From positions 22,703,204 through 22,767,203 of the forward strand of contig CM034609.1 of NCBI GenBank assembly GCA_020091685.1: a stretch of DNA of 64,000 nucleotides. The letters are read 5' to 3'. The translations under genes and the position numbers were made by a program. Below the pieces are notes generated by a model that made no database searches, had not been told where the DNA came from, and saw nothing but the letters and a program-made list of their open reading frames with translations. This document shows, in pieces, positions 1 to 12,993 of the stretch; the stretch's first letter is position 1; the number at the start of each line of letters is the position of its first letter. The DNA is from Lutjanus erythropterus. Lineage: Eukaryota; Chordata; Actinopteri; Lutjaniformes; Lutjanidae.

Positions 1-1549
1 TTTCCCCATTTTTGTTACAAATTACTGCAACAATGACAAGGAGCTTTCATATTTTGTTAAGTGATACGTTTCCACTGTAATAACTACAAAATATAACATC
101 AAAATTAAAATGATCTGATTCACTGCTTCTTTTTAACTGACTAATGTACTACTCACTGTAACTTTGCCTGGGAAAATGTAAACATAGGCTCATTTCATTT
201 GATTTCAAGGAGAAGTCAACCCGGTGGCAGTCATTAAGAACAAATATCCAGAAATAGCCAATTTTCTCACGAATAGTCTCTTTAACTTACGTAGGTCACA
301 TGGAGGCATTAATATTAAATTGAGAGTGTTTCACAACTACTTCAAAACTCCTTGTATTAGGTTTAAAATGTAACAATAATTGCATCAATAAAAGTAAAGA
401 AACATATACATATATACACAACATATTTGCGGGACCTTGGCTTGGAAAAGTTTAGGAAGCCCTGGACTAATGGATTAATCGACTTATTCTCAGCTCTAAC
501 TCAGTCGGGTTAACAGATTTGAGCACATGTAAACCAGATTGGACCTCTTTTAAACTATATTAAACTTCGTACACAGGCGGTTACAGTCGACCCCAGGTCA
601 CCTGCAGTGATTGGTTTTGTTCACAGGGGCAGCTCGAGTCTGCCCGACAGCCAGCTGCTGCTCTCAGAGACCAGATCTTAATATAGACAAAGCCTCGCGC
701 CTGGTGTAATGCTCTGGATTTCTGTGTTGGGGCTGAGCTGGCTGCAACCCTGATGGCTGGTGTGAGTGTGTTAGGCCACATGTAATAAAAAGAAAAAAAA
801 AAAAAGGACCTCTGCCACCCAGAGAGGGTGAGACATTCCCTGTCCCCATACTCGGGCCATTCCAAGGAATATCAAAGATGCCGCTGCCATTCCAGCATGG
901 TGTGCCGGGGAGAGGAGCCCAAGTATAAATCTGTCCGCTCTCTCCGTTTTGGAGAAACCAGAGGAGGCGGGTGCTGGGGGAGCAGTGGTTACAGGAAGGC
1001 ACAAGGAGACCGAAATGTAAGAGGAGTGATGTGACGAGAGCAAAGGCATGCGGGATAGGTTTCTTGCAAAGCTTCCTTTAACCACAGCTAACAGCTAACC
1101 TTGATCACACGACAGCTTTGATACGGGGTTCCTGTGCAGCTACGGTGCATCCCAGGCATATCCAAGTCTGCCTCTTAGCAGCCGCCCGGCAGCGTCTCCA
1201 GCTTTTAGTAACTCTAGCTGCTATTAAAGCCAACCACCGGGTATTAAGAATCTCTCTTAGGCGGTAAAGATTTCTATTCATATCGGAGAAAGTGGATTCA
1301 GTGGCTTCTTTAGCCAGCAGGAGGTTTTAACTTCAGATACTGCAGCCTCAATTCAGGTTAAACTTTAAGTCAAGTGTCAGAAGTCCATCTATCCCTTATC
1401 CCTCCTCCTTTGGCTGAATATAAAACCAAGCTGTGTGTGTCATGCCAGGAACAAACACTCAGAGCAGATGGGCCAGTAATCAATATGTGTATTTAAAAGT
1501 GTAATTTTAAATGGTATAACCTTTCATACAATCAATATTTATTAAATTT

Positions 1550-1828
1550 GCAACAATTACTTGATTAGTTATCAACTATTAAATAATTTTGATAATTAAT
1601 TAATAGCTTTGAGTCTATTTTTTTCTTCTTTTTAAAGAAACATGTCCATTTTTTCCAATTTAAGCTTCTCAGATGTAAATATTTTCTGGTTTCTTTAGTC
1701 ATGACATGGTCTTTGGGACACATCACATTTTTCACCATTTTCTGATGTTTTATGGCCTAAACAACTAATGAATTAAGTGAGACAATGATTGTCAGATTAA
1801 TCTATAATGAAAATAATCATTAGTTGCC
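1550..1828 (-). repeat. hAT-like MITE, degenerate, minus orientation
   Basis: The reverse complement starts with a GCAACTAATGATTATTTTCA type end and runs through motifs such as ACATTTTCTGATGTTTTATGG. These match the same family at 4421, 9501 and 33494. The family is AT-rich, has inverted GATTAAT-rich ends and carries no coding capacity. The assignment rests on similarity between copies in this window and on recall of a common percomorph repeat. Confidence 0.7.
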
Positions 1829-2040
1829 TCAATATTCATGGATGACATCTGCAGTAGCCACTCAGTGTTATTTACAATCCTCAATTAGCTTTTAATACAG
1901 AAGCTTTAATTGTTAGTAGCATTAATTGTTGTTCATCTGCTGGGTTTGGTTTGACCTCACAGGAAACATGGCATGGACATGATCCTGCATTAAAAGAACA
2001 GTTATATATGTAAATTTATATAACAGCCAGCAGTTGTTTT

Positions 2041-2105
2041 GCTTAGCGTAGCATAAAGACTGGAAACAACTCAAAATAGCGAGCTTGGCTCTGTGTCATG
2101 GTAAC
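2041..2105 (+). repeat. Fragment of the GCTTAGC/AAAGACTGGAAAC teleost repeat
   Basis: The core GCATAAAGACTGGAAACA followed by TTGGCTCTGT matches the larger copy at 45462-45932 and the inverted fragment near 48720-48800. Only about 65 bases are left here. Confidence 0.5.
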
Positions 2106-4420
2106 AGAATGCACATACAACAGTGTGCGTCTGTAACCGTATAAAGGGTGGGAATCTCCTGGCACATCATGATTCAATTCGATCCAATCTGAGTGTTAAT
2201 ATAAAACAATTACTGATGCATCTTGATGCATCAAAATTTTAAGCTTTTAAGACAGCAGTGCCATTTGGCTTCGGCAGTTGTGTACACTCAGCCACGCGCA
2301 TGTTTATGTCCGTTATGTTTCACCATCCAACTGGTTCAGACCGAATTACAGAATTGCAACAAGTGATGACAACGTTGGGAATTGGATTTTAAATTTGTAA
2401 TTGTTGACTTTTCCTCATCATCAAGAATCACGCTGCATCTAAGAATCAATTATTTCCCCCACCTCATGACTCCACAGGCCTGAGAGGCACCAGGCCAACA
2501 GGCAACCCTGCTGGGCCAAAAAAAAAAAGAATCTTAAATGCCAAAAATAATGCCAACTATCCATTCATTCACAAATCAATGCAGTGTTTCCCCTACCACT
2601 GCTCTCCTCTGCATTCCTCCGAATGTGGAGCACACAGAGAGAGAGACGGGTGAAATACATAAGGTTTACTCAAGTTTGACCAGAACTTCTTATGTTACTG
2701 TAAGTCTTCTCATCCTCCATTTGTTTCACTGACAATGCAAGCTGTATCACTGCAAAGGCTCATTTAGCACAACAACTCTATTCTCTGTCTGTGTTTCATA
2801 TTGTTGCACTGTCTAGTTGACTGGCTCTCAATCTTTGACTTGCGATACATGACGTCCCAGAATAATCAGTCCAGCGATCGCAACCCCCCGTCCCAATCTG
2901 CTTGAGAACTCAATCATGAAGGCTATTCCTTTGACTCTCACAAACACACTATATAATCTTTTCTGAGGCAAATTATATCACAGGTATAGATGATGTAATA
3001 TAAAAAACATTCTCCTGTCTAAAATACACTCTTCACTTCCCATCCTGCCTAGTGCTGCTCTGAATAGTTTGTTAAGTTTGCTATTTTTTGTTACAAATGG
3101 AATTTTTTTTGTTGATGGCTGTTACATTTCTTTAGGGCAGCTGTATTTTACATATTTTCGAGCGCTTGAACTTTATGTTGAATGTCATTAAGGGGCTGAT
3201 GTTGCTGAGAGCTTCTTCCTGGATGATGTTTTCTTCCTATTCTGTGCTGCATGCTATAATATTTTATTTTATCCTCTTCGCTGCTACCATCTGGTGACCT
3301 ACCAGAAATTACCTTGCGACCCCCAGGTTGAGAAACACTGGTCCAGTCAATGTTAACTGCATTCACTGCACTGCTGAAATGTTTGAAAGGATTTGTTTCA
3401 GTAATGGTCACGTTGGAAAATGAGCCTCTGGCTACCTATGTGCCCTGTATTACAGTGAACACATAGCTAATGTGGTTAAACCCTGCCACTTCTTCACAAT
3501 ATCATATCTTGTTTGTTTAATCCGTATCTGTTTTATAGTTTTATGGCTGTGAGCGGATGCCAGGGATCAGAGGAAGTTACTGCTTAGACTATTACCAATG
3601 ATCATAGGTGCAATCATGTGCTAGTGCTGGCTCCTTGAAGCCTCCCGAAGATAGTAAGATCGAGACCAAATCTTAGGAAAAAAAACAAACTTATCACACA
3701 CGATCTGATTTACCGTGTTTGGAAAAGCACTGAATAAGATCTGTGTCACACCGGCGTAGCAATCAGTTTTTAAATGAATCCTAAATCGGATCCGTTTGTC
3801 CTTCTCCCTTTACCTCACCAAAATGCACTGCAGGATATGTTTCCTCCTATCTGACCTTCTACTCCAGCGAGATTTGATAAGGAGACACAAAAGGACGGGA
3901 GGGAACAGAGATTCAATCACTTACTGAATAGGCCTTAAGAAGACGAAGAGGACAGAGAGGTCCAAGGAGAGGACAAAAACACACAGATATATTTATACAC
4001 ACCTGTGTGTGTCTAAAAGTGTGTTCATAAGCAGGTCAGGAGAGAGATGTTGTGGAAAAGTGGGGCAGGAGAGCTAGAGAGGGAGAGAGAGACAGAGACA
4101 AAGTGCATACTGGACAGGAAGCTCAAAAAAAGAACAAGAGAGGAAGATAGATTACAGTAACGCATGACAGGCGAAAGTAAGAGACAGGTGGAGGACACAG
4201 GGAACAAGACGCATATAGGACAGAGCTGGGAGCGCAGCGCAGAGACAGAAATGGAACAGGATCCCACTGGTGTAAGCAATGAGGAAGAGAGGAATGAGCC
4301 TCCTGGGCTTTGGACAGGAGCTCACCGTGACAAATGTCACAAGAACACGATCATGTCGCTCGTGTCTTTAAAGTCCATATAACGGAAAAGACAAGTTTTT
4401 CCTTCTCAACGCTTTGTACA

Positions 4421-4770
4421 AGGGCTGCAGTTAATGATAATTTTCATTGTTGATTAATCCGTCGATTATTTTCTTGATTAATGAATATTATCAGAATCTT
4501 AACAACTGAAAAATATATACCTATTTTTCAAGTCTTTCCTGTAAAGCTTATTTTCATTATTAGTGTTGATCTTTTTTTTTTTTTATTATTTATTGATTGT
4601 TTGGTCATAAAATGCCAAAAAAAAACAGTGTAAAATGTCAATCATTGTTTCATAAAGTCCAAGATGATGTCCTCAGAAATGAGAAAGAAACCAGAAAATG
4701 TTCACATTTAAATTTACATTACAGTAAAATCAATTACAAGATAGGTGGTGATTAATTTAATAATGTTAGA
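4421..4770 (+). repeat. hAT-like MITE, plus orientation
   Basis: It starts AGGGCTGCAGTTAATGATAA and ends in a GATTAATTTAATAATGTTAG type terminus. Inside are CATAAAATGCCAAAAA, GATGATGTCCTCAGAAAT and AAACCAGAAAATGTTCACA, all shared with the copy at 33494-33730. No open frame. Confidence 0.75.
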
Positions 4771-5281
4771 AAACAGAAGACGTGAAAAGAATGAGAACTA
4801 TGTAGTACTGACACTACGTAAGCCATGCAAACCGACTCACGAACAACGGCGATGCTCCCACCTTCTACAACAGTCAGTACCTCAGCGACTCCTGCAGTCT
4901 AAATCAATCTGACAGTTACAACTCACTTCAGTTCCAACAACCCGACAGTGAAGTAAAAAAAAATGACCACCCTGTTTCTGACTAAGATAAACAAATGGAT
5001 AGGTCAGCATCCTCTGGTTCTGGTGGCTAAAACATGTCTGGACATGTCCAGTAAAGCAGAGTGGACACACCCTTAGTCTTTCACAGCAGAAAACTGCTCA
5101 TTTTGAGACCAAATTTTATATACAATTTATGGTTAATGGTTAATAACACAGGTCTCTGTGGTGTGACAAACTCAGAACACAGACTTTAAAGTATTTGAGA
5201 TATGAACCTACCGAGACAAAAAAAAAAGGACAGAAGATAGACACATAAAGAGCGAAAGAAATCCAAGTGATGGTGATTTAC

Positions 5282-5422
5282 CTTCATGAGCGTGTGATGC
5301 CCAGAGCTGAGCCATCTGCAGACTGCTGGGATTGGCCGATCTGTACGCAGGGTCAGAGGTCAAGGGGGAGGGGCCCGGATAACCTGACAGGAAGGGACTG
5401 GAGCCTGCCGGGAAGGCATCAC
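5282..5422 (-). CDS. tnrc18: tnrc18 second coding exon (N-terminal region)
   Basis: This 141-nt exon on the minus strand was found by its splice sites and its protein similarity. The acceptor is a pyrimidine tract ending TTCTTCTTCCTAG at 5423, and the donor is CATGAAG|GTAAAT with GT at 5281-5280. It enters and leaves in phase 1, matching the phase-1 donor of the upstream exon at 22147. Joined to that exon it reads on from HPHH into a Ser/Pro/Gly-rich stretch ending QLWASHAHEG. That corresponds to QLWAAHAHEG in the N-terminal part of human TNRC18, as I recall it. TNRC18 is a very large nuclear protein whose C-terminal BAH domain reads repressive histone marks; this part has no annotated domain. 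The next exon is not in the window. BAHCC1 is a related paralogue, but the upstream exon fits TNRC18 better. Confidence 0.88.
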
Positions 5423-6693
5423 CTAGGAAGAAGAACGAAGGCCGTCACTCACCCTCATAACCATGAGAACCAAACTAATGAATGACAAAGACGATCGATC
5501 TATACTGTACGTGCTGTAACCTTCCCTTGTGTGTGCGCACAATCGATACATGCTGACGGTTCTATGCTGAAGCAGTCTGTTGTAATCACATTATTACTGA
5601 GCCACCGTGCACTCTCTTTCCACAAGACAGACCACAGACAGACTACACACAGAAGAAAAGGACAGTTAATGTAACCGCCAACTAAAAACCACAATTGTCA
5701 CTGCAGGAGTGAACCATGTGGGACAATCGTGAGACAAATCTCTCCTCTGAGAAGCAGTGATTGGACATGGCAGAGGAGTACAGCTAGATCAGATTCGTAC
5801 ATGCACCATCTTCTAGAGCTTAGATGATTAATCGATGAACTGATTATGTAATATATTTTTGAATCGTGCTTTTGCAAGTGCGAATAAATAGGGGTCAAAA
5901 TAAACCATCAAATTACACATCAAATACATTTTTCCCAAAGATGGTTTCTGTCATTTTAAGTAGTTTTTAATCACAATGATGTTCAAGTGTTCATTTTTCT
6001 CATCAGTTTGGTTTTAATTAGTCATTTGATGCTATAAAGAAAGCGTTGTCAGCTGTATAGAACTCCAAATGATGTCACCAATGCCAGAAAGCAGCGCTTG
6101 TATCGGTGATATTTTGGCTTCATTTTGTAGAGTGGGAGGAAGTGGAGTCATGGCTTCCATCTTTATTTATGTCAATGGTTCACACTAACTTTCTTCATTA
6201 TGATAAAAATACATTACCAGCCCAAAGTATCTTTCTGACCCTGGATTCAACATAAGAAAACTGACCACCACTCATCTATTTGATTTGAATAAATAATCCA
6301 TTGTGCACACAGTGATCTGATCAAAGCATGTTGATGTCACACACTTTACCATTAAAACCAGCTCCATCACGGCAACATTGACAGAGTAAATCCCCGTAAA
6401 ACATTCCATATCTCAACATGATGGCGTTATCGATTGTTTTTATTAGACTTGTTTTTATTAGACTCCACTCCCTGCATGTGTGCAATCTAACCATTAGTAA
6501 ACTTTGAACCTTTGAACCATTACTGCCTCTTCCAATCACAACCTCCTGAGAGCTGGAGAGGTTTCATGTTTAGCTGAGGTTCGCCCCCACCCAGCCCATT
6601 ACTGAATGCACCGCTCAGCCATTACCCTGATAAAACTAACCATGTGTGTAGGGGAAAGGGTGCTGTCTGTATATGGGCGAGGGGGAAGGGACC

Positions 6694-6799
<106 letters not shown>

Positions 6800-6989
6800 T
6801 TCTGTATTAGTCCTGTGGGAATCTGAGAGACATGCTGTGCTCACTGAGTTTCCCCTGCATCTAAATCAGTACATTAAAACCACAGTCCGTCAGCGCCTGC
6901 ACGCGCGCACACACACACAAACACACACACACACAGCATTGTAAATCAATAGCAAATGCAGCTTTCCAATTAATCACAAACAGAGGCAT

Positions 6990-6991
<2 letters not shown>

Positions 6992-7038
<47 letters not shown>
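6992..7038 (+). repeat. (CA)n microsatellite
   Basis: About 23 perfect CA units. A shorter, interrupted CA tract lies at 6904-6935. This tract is CA on the plus strand, whereas the neighbour at 6695 is TG, so the two form an imperfect inverted pair about 220 bp apart. Confidence 0.95.
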
Positions 7039-7040
<2 letters not shown>

Positions 7041-7795
7041 AGTAGAGGCAGTGTGCCTCTACTTTCTGCTCTGAAAAATACTGTGTAGGTGGATGCTTCC
7101 ACACCCAGCCCAATTCTTCAAGTCTCTCCGTGTTTGTGTGTGTCCGCTGCATGTGTGTGTGTGTACTCAGGGGTCTCTGTGTGCGTAGCTGAAGTGGTTG
7201 CACTGCATTGCTGTATGACCGCTGACATGTGCAAACAGTTCTGTGTGGGTTTGCAGTGAATGCCCTTTGAGTCAGCGACACTGCAGGAGCTTCAAACACA
7301 CACACTCATGTGAACAAATACACATCGAAAGACACACACACACATGCGTGCGCATACCAATCCGCACTATCACGCTAATTCATGGGAATATACAGAGACA
7401 CCAACATGCACAACGACCCCCCCACCCCCTCAACACACACACACACGCACACACACCCTGTGATTAACCTTCAGTTAGTCTCAGTACATTAACTCTGCTG
7501 GAAAACACACCCCCTTGTCCTGTGTGGAGCACTGAAGAGCAGCACAGTGGTGATGAGGTTTTACCTCCAAAAAGAGACAATTATATAATCCCCTCTATTA
7601 GTCATTATAGCAAACATACTCATACTCACACACACACGCACGCACACACGCACGAATATTGGCCACCTGTCTAGTCTCACTATTATCTACTAATGTGTCC
7701 TGTTCTTCTGCAAAAAAAACCTTGTACTTCCAAATTTTATTTTCTCTAGTTTGTCTAAAAAGTATCCTTATGTATTAATACTATTATAATCTAGA

Positions 7796-7880
7796 GCATT
7801 GGTTCCCAAACTGGGGTCTGGCCCCCTCTAGGGTTGCACCAAAGATCACAGGGGGTCCCCAAGGCTTTGTGTGCTCTGAG
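7796..7880 (+). repeat. DNA-transposon-type terminus (GGTTCCCAAACTGGGG)
   Basis: The sequence GCATTGGTTCCCAAACTGGG followed by GGGTTGCACCAAAGATCACAG resembles the end of common fish hAT-type nonautonomous elements. A similar end, GGAGGTTCCCAAACTTTGCC, occurs at 35445. The opposite end was not found. Confidence 0.45.
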
Positions 7881-8903
7881 GTTGTTAAAATTAGATTTGT
7901 ACACGTTAATTTAATCACAGTTTATACAAAACTATTTCTCAATCAAAAATAATAGGCTACTTAGTTGGCCACACCTCTGTTACCTCTCAAGCACCTCTGT
8001 GACTGCTCAAGGTCAATATTTGGCCTCTTTTAATCACGTCATGAGCAGCCGGGATCTGAATTCACACAGCACATGGTGCAAGCAGTTAACAGCTCATTGT
8101 AGTTGCTCCGTCTTGTTCCATTACTCCCCTACTACTGATCCACTGACGGCTGTTGTCAAGTGAGTGTTGTTTTGTAGATGCACCTTTAACCGCGCTCAGG
8201 TTCCTGTGACTACTACACAATGAAGGCGATCCCGTGTTGTGCCAGTTGGATGCTTTTGATGTAAACCAGCAGCAGCAGCAGGAGATGCTGGGTTTGCATT
8301 AGCAACAACTTCATACGGCTTTGATATGGTTGTAGGAGAGCAGATGGTGAACAGTGAAGCTGATATCACTGAGAAAGAATTACACACAATAATGCTGGAT
8401 TACATGCGGCATCGTTTGCATGTGAAGCAGTGATGTGTGGTTGGGCTTTGAGTTGATCCGAATGCGTACGAATGTATAAATAAATCATCCACCCACTACC
8501 CACCCGAACATGTTATTTTCTCTGATTTAGAGATCTGCACCTGTACTGGTCTCTGTAGGCTAGATTACCTTTTAAAGTATGTCAGGCCACGCAAGTTCTC
8601 TAATATCTTTACTGTGTGTTTTGTATTGATATCTGAGTATTTTGTTTAATAATTTACCTCAAGCAGCCAAAACTAGACACTCACTACAAACTTGACAAGA
8701 CAAAGGAAATGATTAATTACATAATCAATTGAAATAATCAACTGAAAAAAAAATCAGTGAAGTTGTGCTCATGTGCTGCTGCACCTCATGTGTAAATGTG
8801 CACACAGTATCTCTAAATGAGAAGATGCATCGCCCTATTTCACACCTACAGCTTTTAATTTCTATGATCTGGCCCAAACAATCCGTGGATTTACTGCAGA
8901 GTA

Positions 8904-9266
8904 GGGCTGCACAATTAATTGCAATAGCAATAAAACTGCAATATGGCCAAGTGCAGTATCCAAATTAAAGGGCTAGAACCAACATGCAATCTTTTGAAAA
9001 GGGAAAAATGTACATGAAAACAGTATTATACTCAGGGACTGTGGTGCTGCATAGATGACCTAGACATCATGTTTTCCAGATGAAAGGAAACATGTTTGTT
9101 TGGTACAGAGCTCGATAAATATCTCATCATCACGATTTTTTTTCAGTGAACATGAAAATTGTAATGCAAAACTGATCCTTTCCACTAATCAAATCAAATA
9201 TCATAATCACAATTTATAAAATAATCACACTATTACTTTTTTTAAACCATACCGTGGGGGCTCTAC
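8904..9266 (-). repeat. AGGGCTGCA-family nonautonomous element, copy 1
   Basis: It begins GTAGGGCTGCACAATTAATTG and contains TCATGTTTTCCAGATGAAAG. The reverse complement of that motif matches CTTTCATCTGGAGAACATGA in the copy at 15358-15709 and the motif in the copy at 9585-9871. No coding capacity. Boundaries are approximate. Confidence 0.6.
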
Positions 9267-9500
9267 TGCAGAGGTGGACTTAACTACGAAACTATGATAA
9301 AGAGGAGTAATTATGGAATGTAAATATACCAAATGTATGTTGCTAAATAGAAGATGGCTTTAAATGGTTTTCACAGGACAGCGACAATGTGTTACATCAA
9401 ACTGTGTTGTATTAAACATTGTTTTATGGCCATCAGTTGAGAAAGTTAAATATATCATGACATTTACTGACTATTAAACTACACATTTTCTGTTTTTTAT

Positions 9501-10075
9501 AGGACTGCAATTAATGATTATTTACATTGTCAATTAATCTTGGTTCTTATCTCTGATTAATCAATTAGGTCTTTGATCTATGAAAGGGCTGCATAATATA
9601 GCAAAAAAAACCTATTCCAGGCAGACATTGTGATTGCAATATGATTCAAAATTTGTGGGGATGATCATTTTAAAAAAACAAAACAAAACATTTGCTGGGG
9701 TGTGCATCAAACATGTTTTCTTACATCTGGAGAACAAGACTTGCAGACCATGGCATCTCTGCAGCATTACGGTACTTCATCATAATGCTATTTTGTCACA
9801 TATTTTCTCTCTATAAAAAATTGCAGCTTCCACAATTTAGATACAGTGATTTTGATTAACTGCACAGCACTAGTCCATAAAATGTCAGAAAATGGTGAAA
9901 AATGTTCATCACCATTTCCAAAAGCCTGAGGTCACTTCCTCAAATGTCTTATTTTATCCGTAAACCAAAGATAATTAGTTAGGGGACTAAATTTAAAATG
10001 CATTGCATTTTTCTTAGAAAGTGACTCAAAGTGGTTGACATATTATCAAAATAGTTGTCAATTAATGTAATATTT
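9501..10075 (+). repeat. hAT-like MITE interrupted by a second element
   Basis: The left part (9501-9583) starts AGGACTGCAATTAATGATTA. The right part (9872-10075) resumes with CCATAAAATGTCAGAAAATG and ends near CAAAATAGTTGTCAATTAAT. Together they make one family member. The 9585-9871 segment is missing from the copies at 4421 and 33494 and belongs to another family, so this copy was split by insertion. Confidence 0.75.
9585..9871 (+). repeat. AGGGCTGCA-family element nested in the MITE, copy 2
   Basis: It starts AAGGGCTGCATAATATAGCA and ends GATTTTGATTAACTGCACAG. It shares ACATCTGGAGAACAAGA, TTTTGTCACATATTTTCTC and AATTGCAGCTTCCACAATTT with the copy at 15358-15709. The flanks ATCTATGA and GTCCATAA could be a degraded 8-bp target duplication, the size expected for hAT elements. 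Confidence 0.7.
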
Positions 10076-11549
10076 GAATATTCATTCATTTTATGAATAT
10101 TTGTTACTTGTGTAATTTCAGATATAGACCTGTTTAAACCAGCGACTCATGTATTTTCTATGTAATTTGATCATTTTAGCTGTAACATAATAACCCACAA
10201 AAAACCCCACTAGGAAATCAATTTCCTCTGCTCTGTTTCCATCATTCACTCCAGCATGTGTCAGGATACGTGCCAACAATGTTGTTCTAACAAATTATCC
10301 TCACCTATAATCCACTTTCTAATTGTTACCTGGTGTGTGCGAGGAATAAAATATAGACATACCACTCAGCGAGCACATGCACACACAGAACACATTCACA
10401 ACCACAACCTGTCAGGGATGTTAAGGTCCTGGTAGGATGTCAGCAGTTTCCATTCCTCCAGGCCAAACACCAGGGTCTCTCCAACACACACACACGCACA
10501 CACGCACACACGAACACACACACGTCAAGAGGCACAGATGCCCCACTAGAGTATGGATCAATCTCAGCATCACAGCCGCCTACAGGCCCTTTACCCATGT
10601 GTGCAGAGTACACACACACACAAAGCTACATACAGTCCACAGTTACGCTTCGTGCCAGTGATCAGGAAAAAAAATACAATCCCAAATTCCCTTTTCCCCT
10701 TCCTGAACAGTCTGAGGGAGGAAGAGGAGGGAGGGGTAGAAAACGAGGGAAAACATTTGCGCTTCTCGTTCCAGAAACAACATCCAAATGGTAGCTGAGA
10801 GGGAAATGTTTCTTTAAATGTTTTGAAATTACTCTTTCATTACCTCCCTTCTCTCTTTCTCTCAGCCCTTTCCTTCCTTCCTCTCTGCCTTCACAACTCC
10901 ATCCCGCTTTCCCACCCCAGACGCACACACACAAACACACAAACACTTTGGCTCCCACTTCACAAGACAGTTAGTTTGCCATATTGGGATAAGCAAGTTG
11001 CCAAGAAACACGCTCTCTGACTCCCCAACACGTTCTGAGCCTCCATTTTCAGATCCTCATAAGAAGCATATCTCCATATCAGAGAGGAGAAGGCCTGCTG
11101 GAGATCAATTCTGATAGAGATGCCACTGCAAAACTGACACACACAGACGCCCACGCACACACAGTGAAAATCAGTGAAATCAAACTCAAGAACAACTGTC
11201 TTCATATCGCAAATCGATCTAAGATGGACTGAAACACAACTACTGGAACATGCACAAAAGCTCAAAAATACAAGCAAACAATTCCCTGTATAAATGTGTG
11301 CCACAAACACACACACACCACAAACACGCACACACACACACACCCTGTGAACCCATCTGTTATCCATCAGTGGTACTCAGAGCAGGGTTAGCTGGGGGGG
11401 AATCTCTATTGATCTCTGGTTTTGACTCCCTGCAAGAAAAACAACAACAACAAAAAACATTCAAACAGTAAAACTCTGCTGCGCTGTCTCTGTCACAGCT
11501 AACTGGCACACTGACACTGGTAACCATTAATCCTGACTGGAAAGCCGAA

Positions 11550-11553
<4 letters not shown>

Positions 11554-11591
<38 letters not shown>

Positions 11592-11602
11592 ACACACACA
11601 CA
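11554..11602 (+). repeat. Compound microsatellite (CT)n(CA)n
   Basis: About 17 CT units (11554-11587) are followed by a short CACTCACACACACACA tract. Confidence 0.95.
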
Positions 11603-11880
11603 GGAGAGGGATGTGTGGGATTTGCATATGTCTGGCAACACATATCTGTCTTGTGTGAGTGAGTGTTCGTTCAAGCATGCGGTTTAAAGTGGTGTCTGTT
11701 AATGATTTCAAAGTGTACACATCTGGTTTGTCTTTGTTCCAAGGTGTTTAGAGGAAACAGTTTCATTTGTTTGTTTCAAGGCGGGCACAAACAGCTTCCC
11801 AGCATCACTTAAAAGAGCAGTGTGTAAAAATGTGCACCCAAAAGTGAACACTGCAGTCCAAATAATGAGACAAGGGCTGT

Positions 11881-11923
11881 ATATCAAATAGGTTAAAATC
11901 CTATTTAACATACAGTCTATGGT
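11881..11923 (+). repeat. Hairpin repeat H, copy 1
   Basis: CAAATAGGTTAAAATCCTATTTAA can fold on itself (AAATAGG with CCTATTT) and is followed by CATACAGTCTATGG. Same pattern at 43927 and 55651. Confidence 0.7.
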
Positions 11924-12993
11924 TGCAGAGAGTTGTTTCCCCCTCCACCCTCATCCTCAGACTCAAGAAAGTCCAGGCAGGCAGCAGGAACACTGCAGGA
12001 GGGCAAGATGCACGCAACATCACAAACTGACAATAACAAGCAACAACAAGTCCTCCACTGGAAGCTGATCAGCTGTTTATAACTCTCAATTGTCTGTCAA
12101 TGTAAAGTTAAGCCCTTTATCCTGAAAACAAACGCCCACTGCACACAAGAGTTGAGGTTCAGTGACTGCTGGTCTTCTGCCTGTCAGACTCCATTAAAAT
12201 ATTGTTCAATTTAACAGTTTTAAACATCTACTCCCTCTTAAAGGTTAGCGATGACCTCTTACAACTCATAAACACACAGTTACTCATTCAGCAAACATTC
12301 GGCAGTAATATAAACTTTAATTAAACGTGAAATCGGCAAACAATAACATCACGTCATTCCGGCCTGGAATAGAAATTTCAAAAGGAGGACACTGCAGCTG
12401 CAATGCTGCTGTCAGAGAAGTGAGTATTTCAATTTAACAAGTTTCCTGAAGTGAAATTAAGTTTATCTGATGACATACAGTCATTTTATGATAAATTACA
12501 GTAACTATATTACAGGTTTCTCCTTTGAAGATGTTTCTGCTCTTTGACAAGTTCACATTGCAACACCTCAAACTGTCGAATCATTTCCAGAGAGCTTCGT
12601 CACATGGTGCAATGACAAACTTCACCTGACGCTCAATACCTGCAAATCCAATGAGCTTGTGGTGGACTACAATCAATTTTGAAGAAATTCTCTCAAAGCA
12701 TTTCTGAGATATCGTGTTCACAAGAATGGAACACATGGACGTATGCATGTGGGGACAGACAACCCAAAAACACAATGCATCCGTGTCAGACTTCAGATAT
12801 CAAATCTGACAAAAATGTATGTTACAAACTGGTTCCTGTGCTGATCTCCAAAGCATTTCATGGCCTGAAGATACACTACACATCCAACAATTCACAGACA
12901 TGGAACAAATTCTCCTGGGGAAAAAAGCTATGGATTCGTTTCTTTATTACATCCCAGATTAAAAATTACATAGACGGCTCATATGTTGATATA

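Larger units (their letters stand above)
1..5281 (-). other. tnrc18: tnrc18 intron following the 5282-5422 exon (partial)
   Basis: This stretch lies downstream of the tnrc18 coding exon on its strand, so it is intron sequence that runs out of the window. I found no segment encoding the next part of the TNRC18 N-terminus. It contains degenerate MITE copies (1550-1828, 4421-4770), a purine-rich GA tract (about 3940-4180), and anonymous AT-rich DNA. Several 60-110 codon open frames at 580-1085 and 3148-3411 resemble no protein I know and lack splice context. Confidence 0.7.

Noticed and set aside
3148-3411. 87-codon minus frame with VSQPGGRKVISGRSPDGSSEE
   Set aside because: The CCCCAGGTTGAGAAACACTGG context is a known type of hAT-like repeat end, so the frame is repeat-derived.
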